The notes beneath the pieces are model-generated. The model saw only the letters and a list, made by a program, of their open reading frames with translations. It ran no database searches and had not been told where the DNA came from. From Bacteroidia bacterium (GTDB lineage Bacteria > Bacteroidota > Bacteroidia > 2-12-FULL-35-15), in contig JAURXZ010000024.1 in NCBI GenBank assembly GCA_030654175.1, positions 124,001 to 188,000 on the forward strand: 64,000 nucleotides of DNA. The letters are read 5' to 3'. Shown here one piece after another: positions 36,101-43,148 of the stretch; within the stretch, counting starts at the first letter, position 1, and the number at the start of each line of letters is the position of its first letter. Made by a program: the position numbers and the translations under genes.

Positions 36101-36911
36101 CCTTAGGGAAATTAAAACTAACCGTTGTGCCGGTTAAGATAAATTCGCAGGGTACTTCTACCTGTTTCCCATTTTTCAATTGAAATGCAAAGGGCTTCTG
36201 TTCTGAAATTTCATTGATGCTCGTCTTCAATAACAAGGCACCCTTCTGAAGGGCTATGCTTTCCAGGCCTTCGTAATAAAGCTGTATATCTTTGGTATGC
36301 GCCTGGGGGGCAACAATAAAATTATATTTCAAACTATTCTGCAAGCCCAACATTTGCAGGTCAATTCCATCATAAATATTTTGATAATTAACCTCTTTGT
36401 AATTTTTTACATTACCCACCCATTTGCTTTGATCTTGACCGATATAAAAATTACAATAATCTGGAGTTACTTGTTTTTCAGTTACTTCAACAGTTTCATC
36501 TGCACCAATCAAAGTCATGCGGAATGCGTGGGAGCGGATGGCCGGCAGTGGTGAGTTTGCTACTGATCCGCTCAGTGTTCCTGGATCTTTATCATCAGAA
36601 CCTCGTTTTCTGATATGGTTTTTCCGAAGTGTTTCTTTGTCATAAAAATTATAGGTAAAACAGTTTCGTTCAAGGAAAAGTACACCACCATCAAGCTGTG
36701 CACGGTACAATACTTTTTTATCCCACTGATTTTTATTTTCGGTGAATCTGACTGTGCTTTGCGAGGGAGATGCTTTTACTATCCGATCAGACAAACTCTC
36801 ATGGTCAGGCAGAGAAACAGGTTCACTGGCTTTAACGCCACCGGCCACCCCTCCCGGGAAAAGGGCAAACAATGCAAATAATAAAAAAAGTTGTTTTACT
36901 TTTTGCTTCAT
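33186..36911 (-). CDS. SBBP-repeat protein with PKD and Ig-like units and type B T9SS domain
   Basis: A 1241-residue protein, the first gene of the minus-strand locus. It has a signal peptide (residues 1-24), a DUF7948-type N-terminal domain (about 50-285), SBBP propeller repeats (about 290-785), one PKD (about 789-865) and four to five Ig-like units of about 72 residues with a YxWSTGATSQTI core (865-1150). The CHU_C domain is at the C-terminus (FPNSFTPNGDQLNDFFMVKG ... GHVSVIR). The first 785 residues align closely with the paralogue downstream, including long identical blocks such as HVDGGTSRFDKKGI. A consensus promoter lies upstream. Surface export by T9SS is inferred from signal peptide plus type B domain. 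Confidence 0.88.
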   Translation of the reverse strand: MKQKVKQLFLLFALFALFPGGVAGGVKASEPVSLPDHESLSDRIVKASPSQSTVRFTENKNQWDKKVLYRAQLDGGVLFLERNCFTYNFYDKETLRKNHIRKRGSDDKDPGTLSGSVANSPLPAIRSHAFRMTLIGADETVEVTEKQVTPDYCNFYIGQDQSKWVGNVKNYKEVNYQNIYDGIDLQMLGLQNSLKYNFIVAPQAHTKDIQLYYEGLESIALQKGALLLKTSINEISEQKPFAFQLKNGKQVEVPCEFILTGTTVSFNFPKGYDKNSELIIDPILVFAASTGSTADNFGMTATYDSQGSLYAGGTCFSQGYPTTLGVFDATYNGISQSGRTDVTITKYDPTGTSLQYSTYLGGANSTEIVSSLVVNAQNELMLFGATGSNDFPVTTGAYDVTFNGGVFLSFAANGTEYGNGTDLYVTRFNSAGTSLLASTYVGGTQNDGANQSNILAYNYGDYYRGEIQVDNAGNCYIASCTYSSDFPTTTGCPQPIAGGGLDGVVFKMTPGLTALTWSTYVGGMADDGCYALTIDNLLNVYTTGGTASTNFPVTSGTLDTTYNGGITDGFITKMKSDGSEIMNSTFVGTTAYDQSFLIQFDKNFNLYIIGQSEGVMPVSAGVYSNPNSKQFIWKIDSTLSTKLFTTIFGNGNGQVNISPSAFLVDGCDNIYVCGWGGNILTGIPTTNMPLTPNALQATTDGFNFYLFVLAPDATSLLYATYFGGSQSQEHVDGGTSRFDKKGIVYQAVCSGCGGNDDFPVTPGSWPNTGTNVNHSFNCNEGVFKFDFQAAGVSAELLTVPNDTVCVGTPVVFNNTSTNAFNYVWNFGDGSAFNTTVSPSHIFTAPGNYDVMLIAVDSSGCILSDTANLVVVVLPPPVVNLGNDIILCQTPSVLLDAGTSGTIYTWSTGATSQTIVATTVGTYWVTVGNGACSDSDSINILQVVEPELGADTILCVGQVVPLNAPSSAVAYQWSTGATSQTIVAGSAGQYWVSVNWGTCQTKDTINIATIPYPVVNLPATAQICPGDSVLLDPGNNTDATYLWSTGEATQSASFFTGGTYSVKVSNQQCSIWDSTVVVGVAPIPLDDYVTLCNVEKYTLDAGPAGVSYLWSTGETSQKIDIKVAGKYWVVMNTSLCTLNDTIIVDGSLGSGVLWFPNSFTPNGDQLNDFFMVKGLDITYFQMMIFNRWGDLIFETEKLDSGWNGMRNGKLVELDVYVWKVKYKTLCDKNLVKTKIGHVSVIR

Positions 36912-36949
36912 TAATTAAGCACTATTTATGATCTGATGAATAGTATAAC

Positions 36950-36980
36950 CAAAAATAGCTCTTTTTTAGGCCAAAGTCAA
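36950..36980 (-). promoter_or_regulatory. Predicted promoter of the giant-protein/PorP locus
   Basis: On the minus strand TTG (36980-36978) is followed after exactly 20 bases by TATTTTTG (36957-36950), a full match to the Bacteroidota promoter consensus. It lies 38 bases before the start codon of the first gene of the locus. Confidence 0.65.
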
Positions 36981-37135
36981 TAGTATCTGTCGATTTTATA
37001 CTCTGAAGCGGAGTTCAACTTTAAAAGTACTATTAACCAACAATAATGTCGGTTTGGAAAGGGGGATGTTTCCTATTGGAATAATGGAGAGAATGATAGT
37101 TGAGACAAGTTTTTCAGATCATCTTTATTTCACTT

Positions 37136-37516
37136 TTATTCTTTAGTGACGGCTTTAAAATTAACGAATAAATTGATCCAGATAAGTCGCGCGAACCTGT
37201 AAAAAAGGGGCAACAAGAGAATTAAGAGAGCAGTAAAAACCAACAAAAAAGGAATTGTTTCAAAATTAAAAACCACACAAAACAGCAAAAACAAGGCAAT
37301 TCCAAAGCCGACAGTTAATCCGTAACTTACATACGTTGCTCCAAAATAGTACCCGGGTTCCCGCTGAAAATCTTCATTACATAATGGACACCGGGCATTC
37401 ATTCTCCCAAACTTTTTCAAATCATAAGAGTTATTTGTTTCAAAAAAATTTCCCTCGTGACAACGGGGACATTTATTTTTTAAAACGCTGTAAAGCTTTG
37501 TTTGTGAATAGTTCAT
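37136..37516 (-). CDS. DUF983 family membrane protein
   Basis: A 126-residue protein with a zinc-ribbon-like N-terminus: CPRC at residues 16-19 and CPLC at 43-46. Two membrane segments follow at about 63-85 and 88-118, joined by a PGYYFGATYVSYG stretch that is characteristic of DUF983. No function is established for the family. The gene stands alone between the giant-protein locus and an AraC-type regulator gene, on the same strand as both. Confidence 0.88.
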   Translation of the reverse strand: MNYSQTKLYSVLKNKCPRCHEGNFFETNNSYDLKKFGRMNARCPLCNEDFQREPGYYFGATYVSYGLTVGFGIALFLLFCVVFNFETIPFLLVFTALLILLLPLFYRFARLIWINLFVNFKAVTKE

Positions 37517-37580
37517 GGCATTCTTTGTTTATACACACAAAGATACAACTCGGTAATCCTTTAAGGATGGCACTTTTTTA

Positions 37581-38468
37581 TTAATCTATGGTATTAATTA
37601 ATCGTTTACGGAACTGCTCCGGTGTTACAGATTCTTCTTTTTTAAAAAAGCGATTAAAATAAGAATTATCGCTAAAATTTAACTGATAGGCAATTTCAGT
37701 CACCGTAAATGTTGAATACACCAATAGTCTTTTAGCTTCAGCGATCATACGTTCGTGGATCATTTCAATTACCGTTTTATTTAAATAGTTTTTAGTAATT
37801 GAATTCAACTGTTGCACACTAAGATTCAATTTCGATGCGTAAAAAGAAACAGGATAATGTTGAATAAAACATTGTTCAATAAGGGCTTCCAGTTTTGGTA
37901 TTATAACGGTGATGGGCCGCTCTGTTTCCTTTTTTTCTTTTGTGTCAAAAACAACGGCTAACTTCAACAAAACAATATCGAGATAAGAACGAAGTATGCG
38001 GTTTTGATGGATAGAGCGGCTGGCGCTTTCCTTTAGAATGTTTTCCATTATTGTTGTAAAATCCAACAAATGATCCATCGTGAGTACTTCCGATCGTTTT
38101 TTATTTGAGTGATTAAAAAAAGGAAGATCAAATAAATTTCTTGCTTTAAAATCCATCAGATAAAATTGTGTGTTAAAAAATAAAATATATCCATCTGTAT
38201 TACTGTCCAGCTTCCATGAATGAACTTCGGAAGGCGACATAAAAAACACGCTACCCGGCTTTACTTCATATTTGGTTAGATCAATAGTATGAGTGCCTCC
38301 CCCTTTTGTAACGATCATCAGTAAATAGAAGTCGTGGCTGTGGGGTTCCATCACAAAAGGGTGTTCGGCTTTATGCTGCTGAAATGTTCTTATATAAAAA
38401 TCAGGTTGTGAATTTTGTGAAGCCCTGAAATTTTTAATAGTTAGTACGGGCAATTTATTTTTGGACAT
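37581..38468 (-). CDS. AraC-family transcriptional regulator
   Basis: A 295-residue regulator. The N-terminal half is a cupin-like sensor domain (HSHDFYLLMIVTKGGGTHTID ... PGSVFFMSPSEVHSW-like pattern). The last 100 residues are the AraC double helix-turn-helix (SVQQLNSITKNYLNKTV ... TEIAYQLNFSDNSYFNRFFKK). Such proteins bind a small molecule through the cupin and activate nearby promoters. It is divergent from the guanine deaminase-like gene across a 390-base gap, so control of the purine-salvage pair is possible, but no operator repeat was identified. Its ligand is unknown. Confidence 0.92.
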   Translation of the reverse strand: MSKNKLPVLTIKNFRASQNSQPDFYIRTFQQHKAEHPFVMEPHSHDFYLLMIVTKGGGTHTIDLTKYEVKPGSVFFMSPSEVHSWKLDSNTDGYILFFNTQFYLMDFKARNLFDLPFFNHSNKKRSEVLTMDHLLDFTTIMENILKESASRSIHQNRILRSYLDIVLLKLAVVFDTKEKKETERPITVIIPKLEALIEQCFIQHYPVSFYASKLNLSVQQLNSITKNYLNKTVIEMIHERMIAEAKRLLVYSTFTVTEIAYQLNFSDNSYFNRFFKKEESVTPEQFRKRLINTID

Positions 38469-38858
38469 TTCTAATTCATTTTATTGCCACTAAAATAAGA
38501 CTTTTCACTGACGTTGAAATAATGAAAGTTATAAAAAACCACTTCGATAAAAAATCAGAGAGGTGCCTAAGTTCAATAACCTGTGATATTACTTCTTCAC
38601 TATTAAAATGACAGAATGGCCTGTTGGACTTAAAGTTCCTCTTTCAAACAAATAGCAAGAATATCGTCCAAGACCCCCCAATATAGCATGATAGTAAATG
38701 ATGGGATTAGGTTTTTAAATTATCAGAAGTTATAATCGGTTTTTATATCGTTTGCATAATAAAATTTTGGGGTTGACAAAAATTAGAAAAAGCCTTACCT
38801 TTCACCTCTTAAAGATTCCAAAAGATAATTGGAGCCTAAACTATTTTAAAAAAAATTA
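38469..38858. other. Divergent intergenic region, AraC regulator / purine deaminase
   Basis: Apart from the predicted promoter at 38773-38803, I see no gene, no clear hairpin terminator and no repeat family member. I see no recognisable purine-riboswitch core. Confidence 0.4.
38773..38803 (+). promoter_or_regulatory. Predicted promoter of the guanine deaminase-like gene
   Basis: TTG at 38773-38775 is followed after 20 bases by TACCTTTC at 38796-38803, one base from the TAnnTTTG consensus. The start codon is 56 bases downstream. Confidence 0.45.
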
Positions 38859-39332
38859 ATGGAAGAAAAAGAAAATTTCATGCGTGAAGCTATTCGTTTG
38901 TCGATAGATAACATGCGGGCGGGTAACGGTGGCCCTTTTGGAGCAATAATTGTTAAGGATGGAAAGATCATTGCACGAGGATATAACAAAGTTACTTCTA
39001 CCAACGACCCCACAGCTCATGCCGAAGTAGTTGCTATTCGCGAAGCCTGCAAAACTTTAAATAGTTTTCAATTAGCAGGTTGTGAAATATATACCAGCTG
39101 TGAACCTTGTCCGATGTGCCTTGGCGCAATATATTGGGCACGGCCGGACAAAATGTATTTTGCAAATACAAAAACTGATGCAGCAGCAATTGGGTTTGAT
39201 GATCAATTCATTTACGATGAAATTGAACTTAACGTATCCGAAAGACATTTACCTACAGAGCAATTGCTACAAAATGAAGCCTTAGTTGCTTTTCAGGAAT
39301 GGCAACAAAAAACGGATAAAATTGAGTATTGA
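38859..39332 (+). CDS. guaD: Nucleoside/guanine deaminase (cytidine-deaminase fold)
   Basis: A 157-residue zinc deaminase. The zinc site is His54 with catalytic Glu56 in HAE and Cys84/Cys87 in PCPMC. Length, the PFGAIIVKDGKIIARG opening and the C-terminal FQEWQQKTDKIEY match the Bacillus GuaD type, which turns guanine into xanthine by hydrolytic deamination and closes its active site with the C-terminal tail of the partner subunit. tRNA adenosine deaminase TadA is the main alternative, but the tail and the adenine deaminase neighbour favour GuaD. The adenine deaminase gene follows after 132 bases on the same strand. Confidence 0.88.
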   Translation: MEEKENFMREAIRLSIDNMRAGNGGPFGAIIVKDGKIIARGYNKVTSTNDPTAHAEVVAIREACKTLNSFQLAGCEIYTSCEPCPMCLGAIYWARPDKMYFANTKTDAAAIGFDDQFIYDEIELNVSERHLPTEQLLQNEALVAFQEWQQKTDKIEY

Positions 39333-39464
39333 TTTGAAAATGTGCTAATTTGTAAATGAATCTATTGCATTTTCAAACCCTTTCCAAATTTTAAAATTTA
39401 CAAATTTATTTTAAGTCGTTTCATATTAACAGATTTTCAAATCATCAAATTTTCAAATTGAATT

Positions 39465-41093
39465 ATGACATTTAGCGTAGAAGGAAATATTGTTGACGTA
39501 CTAAATCAAGTTGTTTTTAAAGGCATTATAACCGTTGAAAATGGAATCATAAAAAGCATTTTAAAACAAGAAGTTGCTTCCACTAATTATATACTTCCCG
39601 GATTTATTGATTCGCATGTGCACGTGGAAAGTTCCATGCTTGTGCCTTCCGAATTTGCCCGGCTTGCTGTAACCCATGGCACCGTAGGCACTATCTCCGA
39701 CCCCCATGAAATTGGCAACGTATTGGGTATTGATGGTGTTAAGTACATGTTGGATAATGGAAAAAAAACACCATTTAAATTTTATTTCGGGGCACCCTCT
39801 TGTGTTCCCGCAACAACGTTTGAAACCGCAGGTGCTGTTATAGGGGTGAAAGAAATAGATGAATTATTACAAATGCCAGAGATCGTTTACCTGGCTGAAA
39901 TGATGAATTTCCCAGGGGTTTTGCATCAGGATGAAGTTGTAATGAAAAAAATTCAATTGGCCCATAAGTACAAAAAAGTGGTGGATGGCCATGCTCCGGG
40001 GCTTCGTGGAGAAGATGCAAAAAAATATATTTCCGCAGGTATTACCACCGATCACGAATGTTTTACTGCCGAAGAGGCATTGGAGAAACTGCAATTGGGC
40101 ATGAAAATATTGATACGCGAAGGAAGCGCAGCTAAAAATTTCGAAGCTCTTATTGATCTGATGCATGATCACTACCCGAATATGATGCTTTGCTCTGACG
40201 ACAAGCACCCAAACGACTTGGTGGTAGGGCATATTGATAAATTGGTAAAACGTGCAATAAAAAAAGGCATTCCAGCAATGCATGTATTTCAGGCTGCATG
40301 TGTAAATCCTGTTAAACATTATGGAATGAAAGTGGGACTTCTTCAAATAAACGACCCTGCAGATTTTATTGTGGCCGACAATTTAACTGATCTAACAATT
40401 CTTGAAACATATATCAATGGTGAGCTGGTTGCTAAAAACGGAAAAAGTTTTATCCCTTCAGTAAAAGCAGATATTGTAAATAATTTTAATTGTAATAAAA
40501 TCTCCGAAAAAGATATTGAAGTTGTTGCCGATAGCAATAAAATAAGGATTATTACGGTAGAAGACGGTCAGCTGATTACCAAACAACTGCTTACTGAAAT
40601 CACTCCAAAAAACAGTCGACTTTACAGTGATACCTCCAAAGACATACTAAAATTAGTGGTGGTTAACCGTTATAACGATGCTCCACCAGCTGTTGCATTT
40701 GTAAAAAACTTCGGATTAAAGGAGGGCGCAATGGCTTCCAGTGTGGCGCACGACAGCCATAATATTATTGCAACCGGTGTGAGTGATGCTGATATAGTAG
40801 CGGCAATTAATTTATTGATCGAACACAAAGGCGGGGTTTCTGCTGTAAATGCTGAATTTACAGGAATCCTTCCTTTACCTGTTGCCGGACTGATGAGCAC
40901 TGAAGATGGATATATTGTTGCAGAAAAATATGAATTACTTGACAAAAAAATAAAAACATGGAACTGCACGTTGCAATCACCTTACATGACCTTATCTTTT
41001 CTTGCTTTGCTTGTAATACCTGAATTAAAACTGAGTGATAAAGGCTTATTTGATGGAAACGAATTCAAATTTACTTCTTTGTTTGTAAAATAA
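39465..41093 (+). CDS. ade: Adenine deaminase
   Basis: A 542-residue amidohydrolase that turns adenine into hypoxanthine and ammonia. The metal-binding HVHVESSM is at residues 51-58, followed by GTVGTISDPHEIGNVLG, the lysine/histidine core with KVVDGHAPGL and TTDHECFTAEEA, and the MLCSDDKHPNDL motif. The C-terminal domain with SSVAHDSHNI is typical of Ade. Length is close to the bacterial norm. The guanine deaminase-like gene precedes it, so the pair would feed purine bases into the hypoxanthine/xanthine pool. The 132-base spacer contains low-complexity TTTTCAAAT repeats rather than a recognisable regulatory site. Confidence 0.95.
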   Translation: MTFSVEGNIVDVLNQVVFKGIITVENGIIKSILKQEVASTNYILPGFIDSHVHVESSMLVPSEFARLAVTHGTVGTISDPHEIGNVLGIDGVKYMLDNGKKTPFKFYFGAPSCVPATTFETAGAVIGVKEIDELLQMPEIVYLAEMMNFPGVLHQDEVVMKKIQLAHKYKKVVDGHAPGLRGEDAKKYISAGITTDHECFTAEEALEKLQLGMKILIREGSAAKNFEALIDLMHDHYPNMMLCSDDKHPNDLVVGHIDKLVKRAIKKGIPAMHVFQAACVNPVKHYGMKVGLLQINDPADFIVADNLTDLTILETYINGELVAKNGKSFIPSVKADIVNNFNCNKISEKDIEVVADSNKIRIITVEDGQLITKQLLTEITPKNSRLYSDTSKDILKLVVVNRYNDAPPAVAFVKNFGLKEGAMASSVAHDSHNIIATGVSDADIVAAINLLIEHKGGVSAVNAEFTGILPLPVAGLMSTEDGYIVAEKYELLDKKIKTWNCTLQSPYMTLSFLALLVIPELKLSDKGLFDGNEFKFTSLFVK

Positions 41094-41124
41094 ATTGATT
41101 TTGAGTCGCTTCCCAAAAAAGTTT

Positions 41125-41199
41125 TTGACACGAATTGCACGAATTTTTTTAAAAATATAATTGATAATCCGGGTATTAAATTTGTGAAATTAGTGTCAA
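41125..41199. repeat. Inverted-repeat element, TTGACAC...GTGTCAA
   Basis: TTGACACGAATTGCACGAAT at the left pairs imperfectly with AAATTTGTGAAATTAGTGTC (plus AA) at the right, with about 30 bases between. It is the same style as the elements at 661-872 and 60664-60757 but differs in sequence. It is non-coding and sits between the adenine deaminase gene and the hydroxylase gene. Confidence 0.65.
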
Positions 41200-41265
41200 A
41201 TAGAGTTTAAGGGGGGAATGGACTTAATTTTCAAATTATAGTTAACTTTAAAAAAAAATTATCAC

Positions 41266-42468
41266 ATGAATTTTAATCCTATCATCTTATCAATTCCGGT
41301 TTTTTTTATTTTGATCGGACTTGAATTATTGGTTGATAAATTCCGCAACAAAAGTAACTATCGCTTTAACGATGCCATTACCAATATCAGCTGTGGTATT
41401 GGGGAACAGGTTACAGGTGTGTTTTTCAAACTTGCCATTGTTGGCCTGTATACATTATTATTTGAGAACTATGCATTTTTTAAAATTCCTGTAAACTGGA
41501 CAACAGGCATAATCCTTTTTTTAGGTGTTGATTTTTTTTACTATTGGTTTCATCGCTACAGCCACGTAATAAATTTGTTTTGGGGCGGACACGTAGTACA
41601 TCATCAAAGTGAAGAATACAATCTCTCTGTAGCATTACGCCAAGGCTGGTTTCAAAAGTTCTTTTCCTTTGGGTTTTATTTACCTCTTGCGCTTATTGGT
41701 TTTGATCCGGTACAATTTTTATTGGTTTCTTCGTTGGTTACTTTGTACCAGTTTTGGATACACACTAAGAATATCAATAAGATGGGCGTTTTAGAATATG
41801 TGTTGAACACACCCTCACACCACCGCGTTCATCATGGGGTGAATCCAAAATACATTGATAAAAATCATGCTGGAACATTAATTATCTGGGATAAAATGTT
41901 TGGCACTTTTCAAGAAGAAGAAGAAGAACCCATATACGGGATCACGCATCCGATCAATACCTGGGATCCCCTATCCGCTAATCTTCACCATTGGAAACAG
42001 ATGTATCAGGGGCTAAAACAAATGCGTGGTATTAAAGATAAACTGAGATACACTTTTAATCCTCCCGGCTGGAAACCGGCTTACATAAACGATCCGGAGG
42101 TTCCTGTAAATACGGCACCGTACAAAAAATTTGACACCCTCGTACCGAATTCTATTAACTATTATGTATTGTTTCAATACGCAATAACATTGGCCGGTGC
42201 TACTTTCTTTTTATTAAGTGCCGGTAAATTAAGTTTCACAGAAAAGCTGATCGCTGCAAGTTTAGTGGTTCTATCCATTGTAAATTTCAGCAGCTTATTT
42301 GAATCAAAAAAATATGCGGTGTTTGCTGAAGCGTTTCGAATTTTATTATGTGCATTCATTTTTGTTGCGTACTTTCAAATACATACCATCCTCTTTTTGA
42401 TCGTATTGGCTGCATGGGTTATTTTATCCGGTTTGTGGTTATTTCAAATAAAACGATCTGAACAATGA
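41266..42468 (+). CDS. Fatty acid hydroxylase/sterol desaturase-family protein, alkylglycerol monooxygenase-like
   Basis: A 400-residue integral membrane di-iron enzyme. The histidine motifs are His96-xxx-His100 (HRYSH), His109-xx-His112-His113 (HVVHH) and His186-xx-His189-His190 (HRVHH), with His166 between. The blocks NLSVALRQ, YQFWIHT, LNTPSHHRVHHG and GTLIIWDKMFGTF with GITHPINT strongly recall vertebrate alkylglycerol monooxygenase (TMEM195), which cleaves ether lipids to a fatty aldehyde and a glycerol lipid using tetrahydrobiopterin. About six membrane segments are expected. Its stop overlaps the next start by 4 bases (ATGA), so it is coupled to the lysoplasmalogenase-family gene. A plain sterol or carotenoid hydroxylase is the alternative, but the motif wording and neighbours favour the ether-lipid role. 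Confidence 0.85.
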   Translation: MNFNPIILSIPVFFILIGLELLVDKFRNKSNYRFNDAITNISCGIGEQVTGVFFKLAIVGLYTLLFENYAFFKIPVNWTTGIILFLGVDFFYYWFHRYSHVINLFWGGHVVHHQSEEYNLSVALRQGWFQKFFSFGFYLPLALIGFDPVQFLLVSSLVTLYQFWIHTKNINKMGVLEYVLNTPSHHRVHHGVNPKYIDKNHAGTLIIWDKMFGTFQEEEEEPIYGITHPINTWDPLSANLHHWKQMYQGLKQMRGIKDKLRYTFNPPGWKPAYINDPEVPVNTAPYKKFDTLVPNSINYYVLFQYAITLAGATFFLLSAGKLSFTEKLIAASLVVLSIVNFSSLFESKKYAVFAEAFRILLCAFIFVAYFQIHTILFLIVLAAWVILSGLWLFQIKRSEQ

Positions 42469-43142
42469 AAAGTTTCCTGAAAAAAAATTTCCTGATCTTA
42501 TTCCTGATCATACTTGCTCTTGTTTTTTATGCTAATGTTGTAGAAAGCTTAATGCTACATATTATTTTTAAACCACTCATCGTTATCAGTTTATTGGTTT
42601 ATTTATTTATGGAGGACGGGCACAAGGAAAAGGCGGTGACCTTTGCAATTGGCGGTTTGATATTATCCTTGCTTGGGGATATACTTCTTATCTTCCAGAG
42701 CGAAAACCCCTTGTTTTTTATTGGCGGACTCGTTTCATTTTTACTTGCACATGTTGCCTACATTTTTTATTATTTGCGTTCCTCCAATGCTGTTGCAGTA
42801 AAACAACTAAAGGGCAAACCCGTTTTTATTTTAATGATGGTAATCTATGGAATTGTATTTTGTTTGTTGCTCTATAACAATTTAGGAGGCCTGAAAGTCC
42901 CCGTATTCCTTTATACCGCTGTACTGATAGGTATGAATGTTTTTGCTTTAAATCGTTATGGAAAAGTGAATGATACAAGTTTTAAACTTATCATGATCGG
43001 AGCTATATGCTTCGCTCTTTCCGACAGTTTGCTGGCCATCAATAAATTTCTTTTACCATTGCCGCTTGCGGGTGTATGGATCCTGGGGTCGTATGCTGCT
43101 GCTCAATATTTTATTACACAAGGAGTGTTAAGCAAAAAATAA
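42465..43142 (+). CDS. Lysoplasmalogenase-family (YhhN/TMEM86) membrane protein
   Basis: A 225-residue protein of about eight membrane segments with the YhhN/TMEM86 pattern (a GLILSLLGDILL-like segment with an Asp, later ICFALSDSLLAINKF with another Asp, and a C-terminal YAAAQYFITQG). TMEM86B in animals hydrolyses the vinyl-ether bond of lysoplasmalogens, releasing a fatty aldehyde. The start overlaps the preceding stop by 4 bases, and the aldehyde dehydrogenase gene starts 6 bases after its stop, so the three form one translationally coupled unit. Activity on vinyl-ether lipids is inferred from family membership and context. Confidence 0.9.
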   Translation: MKSFLKKNFLILFLIILALVFYANVVESLMLHIIFKPLIVISLLVYLFMEDGHKEKAVTFAIGGLILSLLGDILLIFQSENPLFFIGGLVSFLLAHVAYIFYYLRSSNAVAVKQLKGKPVFILMMVIYGIVFCLLLYNNLGGLKVPVFLYTAVLIGMNVFALNRYGKVNDTSFKLIMIGAICFALSDSLLAINKFLLPLPLAGVWILGSYAAAQYFITQGVLSKK

Positions 43143-43148
43143 AAAAAG

